Source: Gigaspora margarita (Eukaryota; Glomeromycota; Glomeromycetes; Diversisporales; Gigasporaceae). From it: 64,000 nt of DNA. Shown here one piece after another: positions 35,868-45,917 of this stretch; position 1 is the first letter of the stretch; every line of letters starts with the position of its first letter. The translations under genes were made by a program, and so were the position numbers. The notes beneath the pieces are model-generated. The model made no database searches, had not been told where the DNA came from, and was given only the letters and a program-made list of their open reading frames with translations. The stretch is from NCBI GenBank assembly GCA_009809945.1, contig WTPW01000400.1, positions 114,531 through 178,530 on the forward strand, given 5' to 3'.

Positions 35868-37379
35868 CATAAAAAAATTCTATTAATTGTGATTTAATAT
35901 TTTTTAAAAAAATTATAAAGTTGCTTAATTTTTAAAATAAAAAATTAAAAATTGAAGTTTCTAGTATTTTTAAAATTTACTCAATTAAAATTAAGTATTT
36001 TTTTGTGCTATTATGCAAGTAACCTAGTAAAACTATTAGGACAAATTTGCAAAATTTCAAAAATGCAAAAAAATTAAGCATAATTTATAATGCTAATTTA
36101 AACTAATTTACTATATAAAAATTACTATCTTATATAGTAAAAATAATGTTTATTTTAGATTAAAAAAGTTAAAAATCTATATATTTTTAGATTTTAAGAA
36201 TTTCATGTATATATACATATATATAATAATTTTTTAAATTCTAATTTTAAACTGATATTAACTAAAATTAGTTATAAATTTTATTAATTTGTTATATAAG
36301 TATATATTATACTAATAATTAGTATATTTATTTTAATTAACCTATAAAATATATTAATAAAAAATATTTTAAATTTTATAAAAATTAATTTATATATACA
36401 AAATATAATCAGCTTTAGTTTTTTATATAAAATTATAGATTGTATAATAAAAAAAGTTAAAATTAATAAATATATAAACTATCTATTATTTTATAAATAT
36501 ATAAATTAATATTAAAAAATATTTAAAAGGTAGTTCACAGTTAAAGGGTATAAATTTTATAGTAAAAATTGGCAGAGATTTACTAATTTCCTTATATAAA
36601 AATGGAATTTCATGTGATTCCGTTCTTAAGAAAAAACCTTATAGTAAAAAATCAAAACATACTCATATCTCATAATTTTTCCAACCAATTTTAATGATTT
36701 TTACTTCTATTAGAATCAGAAAAATTAGTTCTACAACTTTTATTAGAAGCTAAAAGAAGGTTTATATAATAAAAAAAATACTTTTATATGTAAGCAAGCT
36801 AGATTCCTGCACAATTAAAAAACATATGAATTTCCATTTTTGTTTATTATAAGATCTGCAATTTTTTTACCCCTTTAGAGGCAGACTACCCCTTAATTTA
36901 TATACAATAAATTTATATTTGTAGCTTAATATTATAATATATACTTATTTAAATACAATAAATTTATATTTGTAGCTTGATATTATAATATATACTTTTC
37001 TAAAAGATATATTTAAAATAACAATAATTAAACAAAATATTATTTTTAAATATTTTTTAACTATTATATTAATAAGTATTGTATTAACATTAATGAAACA
37101 AGTTATACTATATAATAATTTATTTAGAACAATATCTAGAGTAGTTTATATACAATTTAAGACCAAATTTGACTCAAGTATATTATAATATAGATTAATT
37201 AATTGTTTATTTTAAAGTTTAAAAACATAATTAAGTTTATATAATAATTTTATTTAAATTAGTTAGATTGATCAAATTGATTAGTAATTATATAATATTA
37301 TATATATTATATAATTGCTTTTAATAATTAATAAAACTATTCAAATTCTAGTTATTTAAAAAAAATATCATATATAATA
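35868..37379. other. AT-rich stretch with diverged repeat and 51-bp duplication
   Basis: 36640-36900 is the partner of the 35000-35280 repeat. At 36904-37005 a 51-bp unit starting ACAATAAATTTATATTTGTA is present twice in tandem. No gene. Confidence 0.55.
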
Positions 37380-37516
37380 CAGTCTAACCTCAATATAATC
37401 ACCTCCTTGAAAAACAGAAATTAGGCAATTATAATGAGAGGTAATTATGAATAATAAACTCTGTATAGTCACTTTAAAAATAAATAGCAAAATAATGTGA
37501 TTATAAAAAAATTTAT

Positions 37517-38323
37517 TTTATTTATTTTTTTTTTTGGCGGTCCTGCCTTTATTTTCTCAGAAAACTTTAAAATAACTATTACATTTATCATGTGTTACTA
37601 CGTTTTCTATTTAATATAAAAGCCCATTCAGATTTCCCTTAAGGTGCTTAAATGTGACCTGCCGCAATAGGAATTCCCTTCTGAAAAAATTTTCTGACTT
37701 TCATCCAATTTTTCCGTTTGACAGTAGCACCTGCAGGCATGTCTGGACCTTTTAGTTAATATTTGTCATGCAATTAGCGGTCGTATTACCTTTCAGAATC
37801 CAATTTCTAATGTTTTTTTTTGCTAATTGCTGAGTTCTTTCTAACTATGATGATACGTTTTCTTTCATATTTTCTACGTTTTCACTAGACGACTCTCCAG
37901 TGTTTCTGTCATGTGAATTTCCTTTACCGATGGTCTTGTTTACTGATAAATTCCTTCTTTTCCTTATTCCCAAATTTTCTTTTTCCCTTGTCCTTGTTCG
38001 TACTTTCGATAAAGATCTTTGCTCACGTTCGAGGGCTGCGTAAGCGTAATTCTGCTTTTCACAGTCCTTTACTATTTCACAACGAAAGCACCATAATCGT
38101 CTGTAGAAAACTTTCCATGCTGTGCAGATCCAGGTAATTGCTACCCTCTCCGCCTTCTTTCTTGAGCCTGTGATTTCTCTTAATCTGACTTTTGCATCTC
38201 TTGAAATTATCACCAAAAGTAATTTCTTTCTCTTCTTGTAAGGATCGTTCAAGTCAGCCTCTTCTAATAATATCCTGAGTTCCTCTAATTTCCTCTTGTT
38301 CGTAACGAAAATTGAGGTCTTGT
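37517..38323 (-). mobile_element. Short 5'-truncated LINE copy with 17-bp target duplication
   Basis: ATTATAAAAAAATTTAT is present exactly at 37500-37516 and 38324-38340. On the minus strand the insert ends AAAGGCAGGACCGCC followed by an A-rich tail, matching the 3' end of the element at 31006 (GCAGGGCCGCTAGTTT). 807 bp long and richer in GC than its host element. Confidence 0.88.
37845..38320 (-). pseudogene. LINE ORF2 extreme C-terminus (fragment)
   Basis: The frame is open from the 5' junction of the insert and reads YKTSIFVTNKRKLEELRILL, then TAWKVFYRRLWCFRCEIVKD, ending at 37845. The block WK(V/I)FY(R/K)R(L/I)WCFRCE is shared with FWKIFYKRIWCFRCEVFN in the 31249-33389 ORF, but the surrounding Arg/Lys/Glu-rich tail differs. 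The two copies are therefore sister families, not the same one. No start codon of its own; a truncated fragment with no expected function. Confidence 0.8.
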
Positions 38324-39135
38324 ATTATAAAAAAATTTATAAATGATTGCAAATAATTGCTACATATAAATCTTTATTTTTTTATAAGCAAATCGATTAC
38401 TGCACATTAATAAAAGTTGTTCTATGATAAATTATATATATAGTAAAATTTTTATAATTTTTGAAGTAACTTTTATTATATTGATTTTATATTTTACATA
38501 ATACAAAAAAATATTAAAAAATTTTTATTTTTTATTGTATTATGTAAAATGTAAAATCAACATAATAAAAATTACTTAAATATTTTACTATACATGTAAT
38601 TTATTACATAGAATAATTATAATTAATGTGCATAATCAATTTGTTTATAAACAAATAAAGGTTTATATGTAGCAATGATTTGTGATTAATTAAATTTTAT
38701 TTTATTAACTAATTTTTAAAAAATCATATATTTTTTTTAAATTTTTAATTTTATGATTAATATTTTAACTATATTGTATTCTTTTGTAACTTTACAAGGT
38801 AAATTTAATATAATTTTATGAATTTGTTTTTAAAATAGTGTGATAGTGATTATAAAGTGATTGTGACTATATAGAGAGTAAAATAAATATAAATTTCTTT
38901 GGTAAATAAAAAGGTGATTATAATACAGTTGTGACAATATCATGGGTAACTATAACAAGGTCAAACTGTATTATATTGATATATTTAAAAGTGACTCTGA
39001 TGCATTTTTAAAATTAACTAGATTATTGATCTTTTGCAATTTTTTTAAGTTATATGAGTCTATAAATACAATTAAATAGCTATTTTAAGTTTATAGAATT
39101 TATTTAATAACAAAAAAAGTTTATAAATAATTAAA

Positions 39136-40066
39136 ATGCAATCTATAGAGTGTGGTGACTTAGAAAAGTTGTTATATTGGTACTTCCAAGTGGCAAATCT
39201 AGAGTTCAAATCCTACTGGTGTCATTTGAGAAAAATATCCTATGTTTTGGTAACTGCTTCTCATTTTAAAGATTTTCATAATTGGCAAAAACCTAAATTA
39301 AAAAATTGCTTAATTCACATCTATTACATAGTTTGATCACAATTACATGCTTGATCAGTTGGGTATATTACCTGTAGACTTGGTTCCACTATTTCAAATA
39401 GGTGCTTTTAGGTATAGTTATGTGTTATTATACAGACAAATCCAAGTAACCAGAAAAATAAAAACCTATTTGGCGAAGTTTTAAGAAAGAAGGTACTAAG
39501 ATTTTTGATAGAGCTGCAAAACCAAAATATTGGAAACTAGAGCTAAAGAACTAGACAGCAAGATCTTAAAAAGTGAGCTTACCAATCTGGCCAGCAGAGT
39601 TTTACTGAATAAAAAGAACATATGTTATGAAAGTAGGTAAAAAAAGAAAACTATAATAGCACCTAATGCTGAGTAGATTAATGTATCTGAGCTAACTAGT
39701 TTGGAAATTGGAATATATTGGGAGGACTAGTAGAAAAGTAGTAGTAGATACTAGGGTTGAAGTGAACTTTACAAAAGCAAAAGTATGCAATAATATTAGT
39801 TTAAAGGCATTCCTAACTGCAAGTATTGGTTAATACTATAGCACAAGTTTCTAAAGTATAGATAAATACCTGTGAGAGACTAGTACTACTCTACCAAACT
39901 TCCATTAATGATAAACCAGATAGTACCTTCAGGAACATTGAAGAAGTTCTAAAAGACCAGCTTAGTATCTAATACAAACCTTAACTAATGTATATAAGGC
40001 TGTACTAATAATACAAGTCAAAGATTAGCAGAAAAAACAAGATCAAAGGGTTTAAATAGGCAATAC
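39136..40066 (+). repeat. tRNA-headed dispersed repeat, copy 2
   Basis: The head (about 39150-39222) reads GTGGTGACTTAGAAAAG, TACTTCCAAGT, then AGAGTTCAAATCCTACTGG, recalling a tRNA with TCC anticodon and a B-box. The body aligns with copies 1 and 3 (GGTATATTACCTGTAGACTTGG, CTTACCAATCTGGCCAGCA, TACCTGTGAGAGACTAGTAC, GGGTTTAAATAGGCAA). It is interrupted at 40069 by a TIR element and seems to resume at 40931. The open frame 39136-39336 has no protein features. Confidence 0.6.
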
Positions 40067-40068
40067 TA

Positions 40069-40928
40069 CAGTCTTTCTACTCTACTATCACCTCTATAGT
40101 CACAACCTTTATATCATCACACTAAATTTAATTCCCATTTTTTTTATATATAAAATATCTTCATATAATCACAAATAGCTTATAATCACTATCATATTTT
40201 TTAGAAGCTTTTTGAAATCTTTTATAAGTAAAAATACTCTTATATAATCACAACATTATATAAAAGTTCAAGTTTTACTATTGCAGATTCCCAAAGTAAG
40301 CTATCTTTTTTTTGGGCAAAAAGTTATACAAGAAATCAGAAGTAGCTTATGTTCAGAAAAATTGACATTAAATAATTGCAAGTAGTTGCTACATAGTAAA
40401 GTCCAAATTTTACTATGTAAATCAGTTACAATTGCTTAAGTAGACTTATTCAAAAGATCATATTGCACATACTATAAAATTTTTATCATAATTGTAAAGG
40501 TTTTTATTATTAAACTTTTAATTTTTACATCATCGAATATATTTTTAAAAAATTCTAATTTGTTTGGTTAAATATAAAAATTAAATATCAAATAATAAAA
40601 ACTTCTCCAAATTGCATAAAATTTTAAAGTATATATATTTTGACCTTCTGAATAAGTTTACTTAAGCAATTACGATTAATTTACATAGTAGAATAGGACT
40701 TTATTATGTAGTGACTATTATTGATCACAGGTTTTTTATTTTTGGATAAAAAAATTTTTTGGTTTTTTTAGTACTATTTGTGAATATAAAATATTTACTT
40801 TTATATAATCACATTATAAATATTTTATATATTATTGTGACTATATAGGATATATATTTATAATCACACTCATTTATAATCACATATTTTTATAATACAA
40901 ACTGTGTGATTATAAAGGAGGAAGTCTG
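40069..40928. mobile_element. CAGTCTTTC-ended TIR element with internal palindrome
   Basis: Left end CAGTCTTTCTACTCTACTAT; right end reverse-complemented CAGACTTCCTCCTTTATAAT. TA flanks at 40067-40068 and 40929-40930. The centre (40375-40740) is one long inverted repeat with TACATAGTAAAG and its complement. Non-coding, mariner/pogo-like; inserted into the tRNA-headed repeat. Confidence 0.7.
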
Positions 40929-41212
40929 TAATATATAGGTTGCCAATATAGCAGCTAGTTAGAATCTTTAAATGGCTATTTAAATAGGCAACCAGAAGTT
41001 GAATATGTGGCAGGACCCCAAAGGACTCTGATATAACTTAGAAATTACTAAAAAAGAAAATTTTGTATAGAAATTTATCAAGTATTGCTTTTTATATACA
41101 GTAGTAAATTTTTTTAAAAATTTGGTTTATTTTATATATCTATTTGGCTAAAATTATAAAAACTTAGATCTAAGATATATTAGAGTTCTTTGGGGTCCTG
41201 TTGTAACTAGTT

Positions 41213-43146
41213 TAGTGCTCTTAGGTCCAGTTCAGGTTCAACTAGTCCAGGTCCAGTCTAGAATTGAACCAGACTCAGACTCTTAATTTTACTAATTTTA
41301 GACTTCATATTAAACTTAGACTCAATTATGAGCTCAGTTCAGGTCTGGTTCAAAGTCCATTGACTAATCCAAGTTTAAATATATTTTTATGTATTTTTTG
41401 GTGCTAAACAAGTTTACTTAGTGCATAAAGTTAGAATTATTTAGTAAAATTTTATGAATTATAAGACTTTATAGAATTTTATTAATTAAATTTTATAAAA
41501 TCTTATAATTCACAAATTTTTATTAATAATTCTAACTTTATGCACTAAGTAAACTTATTCAGCACCTAAAAATATATTAAATTAGCTGAATTATTTTTTA
41601 TTTTACTTGAATTTAGAGAACAGATGTTTAATTTTGGATTTTTGATCAAAAAAGTCTAATTTCTCCAAATTTTTAAGTAAATAAAAAAAATTCAGCCAAT
41701 TTAATGTATTTTTAGATGCTAAATATATTTACTTAGTGCAATATATTAGAATTAATTAGTGTAATCTTGTGAATAATAAGATTTTATAGAATTTATTAAT
41801 AGAATTCTATAAAATCTAATTATTCACAAATTTTTATTAATTAATTCTAATATTATGTACTAAGTAAAATTGTTTAGCACCTACAAATAAATTAAATTGG
41901 CTAATTTTTTTTTACTTGAAATTTGGAGAAAAACTGCTTAAATTTGACTTTTTTGATTAAAAATCCAAAATTATGCATCTATTCTCTAAATTTCAAGTAA
42001 AATAAAATAATTCTGCCAATTTGATGTAATTTTGGATACTGAATAAGTTTATTAGTACAAGAGATTAGAATTAATTAATAAGAAATTGTGAGTTATAAGT
42101 TTTTAGAATTTTATTAATAAAATTCTATAAAACCTTATAATTCACAAATTTTTATTAATTAATTCTAATTTTTATGCACTAAATAAACTTCTTCAGCATC
42201 TAAAATTCATCAAATTAGCAAAAGAATTTTTATTTTATTTGATTTTGGTTTTTTGATCAAAAAATTAAATTTAAACATCTTTTCTTCAAGTTTCAAGTAA
42301 AATAAAAATATTTGGCCAATTTAATGTATTTTAGGTGCTGAACAAGTTTACTTAGTGCATAATGTTAGAATTAATTAATAAAAATTTGTGAATAATAAGA
42401 TTTTATAGAATTTAATTAATAAAATTCTATAAAATTTTATGATTCACAAGATTTTACTAATTAATTCTAACTTAATGCACTAAGTAAACATATTAAATAC
42501 CTAAAAATTAGTGTTGTAAAATTATGGTAATTTGTAAAATTTGGTGATAAGTTACTGGTAAGTTACTTTAAGTTATTTAAGATAACTTACTGATAACTTA
42601 TTACCAAATTTTATAAATTACCATAAATTTCCAACCCTGCTAAAAATACGTTAAATTGACCAAATGTTTTTTATTTTATTTGAAATTTGGAGAAAATATG
42701 CTTGAATTTGACTTTTTTGATCAAAAACCAAAATTAAATCTATTCTCTAAATTTTAAGTAAAATAAAAATAATTCTGCTGATTTGATGTATTTTTAGATG
42801 CTGAATACATTTACTTAGTGCATAATGTTAGAATTAATTAATAAAAATTCATGAATTATAAGATTTTGTAAAATTTTATTAATAAAATTCTATAAAATCT
42901 TATAATTCATAAAATTTTACTAATTAATTCTAACTTTATACACTAAGTAAACTTGTTCAGCACCAACAAAACATATAAATATTGAACTCAGACCAGTTCA
43001 TAGACTTTGGACCAACCAGACTAAACTCAGACTTGACTAAAAAGTCTAAATATAAAAGTCCAAGTCTGGTTTGAAAATTGAACCAGACTCAGACTTGACT
43101 AAAGTCCAATTTAAGTCCAGTTCAAGTCCAGTTCATAGGAGCACTA
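41213..43146. mobile_element. hAT-like composite of AGTCCAGTTC words and palindromic tandem units
   Basis: Ends TAGTGCTC and GAGCACTA. Flanks AACTAGTT (41205-41212) and GATTAGTT (43147-43154) differ by two transitions, fitting an old 8-bp duplication. The outer 180-200 bp on both sides are arrays of AGTCCAGTTC and CAGACTCAGAC words in opposite orientation. The inner 41395-42965 holds about five units of roughly 300 bp, each itself a palindrome (TTACTTAGTGCATAA...TTATGCACTAAGTAAA). No coding capacity. Confidence 0.75.
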
Positions 43147-43320
43147 GATTAGTTGTATTCTCATCTATATAACAAATATTTGAAACTTATAAATAGTTTC
43201 TTTGATCTAATACTTAAATAAAAAGGCCCAAACCCCAAAATAGTAACTTGAATATATAAAAAAATGCAATCCATAATTATAATGAAGTTGAAATAACTAC
43301 TATACTGCAGTTATATCAAA
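43147..43320. other. Spacer
   Basis: AT-rich; nothing recognised. Confidence 0.5.
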
Positions 43321-43323
43321 TAA

Positions 43324-43846
43324 GGGGGCATCCATAAATAACATTATGTACCCTACATAGTAGCTCTTGACCCCCCTCTGCTATATAAAAAAAATTTAAA
43401 AATCCATATGTTTATATATATAATTTTACAAAAACTTGAATATATTATGACCCAGTGATCCAATTTGGATGATTTTGGTACCATTCGATTCGTCTCTATG
43501 AGACGAATCCAAAGGTATCAAAATTATTTCATTTGGATCATTGGATCACGAATTATTAACGAAATACTATTGATTTTATAGTAATTTTATAAGAAAACAT
43601 AATAACCAATAGTATTTTGTTAATACAATGTGATCCAGTGATCCAAATCAAATGATTTTGGTACCATTCGAATCCACTCCTTGAGACAATTCGAATAGTA
43701 CCAAATCATCCAATTTGGACCACTGGATCAAGTTTTAGACAAATTTTTATAAAAAAATTGCTTTATGTTCTGGGGGACCCCCTACATATCAGAAAATTGT
43801 TATATTTTGGGGACCCCCAAGCATAACATTATTTATGGATGCCCCC
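43324..43846. mobile_element. PIF/Harbinger-like element with GGGGGCATCC ends
   Basis: TIR GGGGGCATCCATAAATAA on both sides; TAA target duplication at 43321-43323 and 43847-43849. The 523-bp body has forward and reverse modules containing CCAATTTGGATGATTTTGGTACCA and TCTCTATGAGACGA, the same design as the module in the 13962 element (CCAATTTCGATGATTTTACTACCA, TCTCAATGAGAGGA). Non-coding. Confidence 0.8.
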
Positions 43847-44142
43847 TAACTAAAATGACCCAAATGACTCAAATAACCAATGGATAGTTATTGGGTCATT
43901 TCAAGAATGAAATGATCTATTGGGCTATTTGAATTTTATTAGTAGAAATAAAAATTTGATTAAATTATGAAATTCAAAGTTAACAATAATTCAAAATATT
44001 AAATATTTAATACTCATACTAAGATTTAATCAATTTATAATTTTTTTAAGTTCATTTACTCCAGTTCTCAAAAGTAATATTTACCTTTAAACAAATGTAT
44101 TATCTAGTACATTAATATACTATTAATACTACTAAGCCCAAT

Positions 44143-45334
44143 TAGTGTTCCACAAATCCAATCCAAGGAGCCAGATCCGATCTGGATCCAGTGTTCAAAT
44201 TGGATCTGAATCAATGATTTATAAGTACTATCGAATCTGGATCCATATTGGGATCTGATTCAGTAGATCTGTTTGGATCCATTCTAATAATAGGCTAGAT
44301 TCTGATTGGCTTATATTACTAAAAAAATGTTCTCTTAACTAAGACATCTAATTTTTTTATCTCTAAACTGTTAAATAAACTTTGAATGCCTTTTTAAGTT
44401 TTTTATGGCTTCTAAGTTTTCTAAACTTTCTAAATTTTCTAAACTTTCTAAACTTTCTAAACCTTCTAATCCCTAAAGATTATAAAAAAAAGGGATGTTA
44501 TGATAATAAATTTTAGATTTAAAGAACTTTGTATTATGCATTATGATGTTGAACAAGAAACTTTTTTAAAAGAAACCTTTTCTGATACAGAAGAACTTTT
44601 TGATATTTAAGGTCATGGTGGAAAAAACTAGATGAACTGTATATATATAACAAAATTATTTTTCAATAGTTCTAAATCATGCAATTATTTTGCTAAGTTC
44701 ATATTTAAGTCATACTTGAGCAGGTATACTGAGTTGCCTGCTGATTTAAATAAATCATTAGAGATTAAACCAGATAAGTATTAAGAAGTTGTGAAAACAT
44801 GGGCAGATATGAAAAATTGAACAAAGATAATCTTTTGCAAAAGCAGCTTGTAGTATGCATATACTTGAAAAATGCTTCGAAATTAGTGAATAATAATTGA
44901 TATATCCATAATAATGTTATTTTTTTATAATTTTATTTAAATTATAAGATATTCGCTTGGAAAATAAATTGGTCCAAAGTTCCTTTAAAAGTTATGACAT
45001 TGATTATTAATGATTTGAAAATAATAATTAAAATTATCATAATAATTTCATAATGATTAAAGAAATATTGTAATGATTAAAAAAATATCACAAATTAAAA
45101 AATATTGTAATAATTAAAAAAAATTGGCATAATTAAAAAAATAATTAAAAAAATACCAAAGCGATTATGCAAATAAGTGCATATTTAAAAAAAAGCATTA
45201 TCTATCATCAGATCTGGATCTGGATTCAGATCTTTCTTGTTCAGATCTGAATCTGGACTTGGATTCAATATGGTTTTCAGATCGGATCTGGATCTTTAAA
45301 AATATCTGTCCGATCTGATCTGTGCAGAACACTA
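44143..45334. mobile_element. hAT-like element with GGATCTGATCC words and a decayed ORF
   Basis: Ends TAGTGTTC and GAACACTA; AGCCCAAT flanks exactly at 44135-44142 and 45335-45342 (8 bp). The outer 100-150 bp on each side are iterations of GGATCTG, AGATCTGGATC and GATCCA words. The middle carries a decayed reading frame (44405-44822) and AT-rich sequence. No hAT transposase domain recognised. Confidence 0.85.
44405..44822 (+). pseudogene. Decayed unrecognised ORF inside the hAT-like element
   Basis: From ATG 44405 the frame reads MASKFSKLSKFSKLSKLSKP, encoded by a 10-bp-type tandem repeat (ACTTTCTAAA). After a shift near 44480 a second frame contains RFKELCIMHYDVEQETFLKE and TFSDTEELFDI, a TAA and a TAG. 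The same frame continues KFIFKSYLSRYTELPADLNK and SLEIKPDKY, a TAA, then EVVKTWADMKN before a final TGA. About 135 residues in all. Composition is convincingly protein-like, but I do not recognise the family. It may be a captured host gene piece or the element's own relic. Confidence 0.5.
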
Positions 45335-45342
45335 AGCCCAAT

Positions 45343-45917
45343 ATATTAATACATTTTACTTATTTGCATAGGTAATTTAAACCAAAAATGAACTCTGATT
45401 TTGTAGATAGAGTTAGTATGTAAGATAAAAATTTGGGTTATAGTAATGCTTACTATATGTAAAATTTCATTTCTATTATTTTTAATTAGTGGACCAAGAT
45501 TGATTTAGATATTAGTTTTTGCTTGTATATGTTTGCATTCTTTGTTAGGCTGATTAGTTATTTTTTCTCTAGGAGTTTGTATTACCCATACAAGTAAGTA
45601 GATACCATGTTGATGTACTATCTAGAATTTTATAATTCTTACCCCTTAACACATATTGTACTAACATGTTAATAGGCATTATATCACTACTAATAACCCA
45701 AAAGCCTTCAAATAACCCTGGTTATTTGCAAATGACCATGGTCATTTGGTCACAAGTCATTTGCAAATGACTCAAAATTCAAATAACCTATAATGATCAG
45801 TAATTTCAGAATTATTTGAGGTCATTTAAAAATTTTTCAAATGACTAGTTCATTTACTATCACTATTATATTGTGATCATTGAATTTATAGAACTCAAAA
45901 AATTTTTTTTTCCTGTG
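45343..45917. other. AT-rich spacer
   Basis: 45690-45870 has CATTTGCAAATGAC-type words, mildly self-complementary (AAATGACCATGGTCATTT at 45727-45744). A similar wording, AATGACCCAAATGACTCAAATAACC, is at 43852-43880. No gene. Confidence 0.45.

Larger units (their letters stand above)
37380..38968. mobile_element. CAGTCTAACC-ended TIR element split by a LINE insertion
   Basis: Left end CAGTCTAACCTCAATATAAT; right end reverse-complemented CAGTTTGACCTTGTTATAGT. TA flanks at 37378-37379 and 38969-38970. Removing the LINE and one copy of its duplication leaves about 765 bp. Most of the remainder is a large palindrome (38345-38690) centred near 38515, with arms containing TTTACATAATACAAAAAA and its complement. 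Mariner/pogo-like, non-autonomous. Confidence 0.75.
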
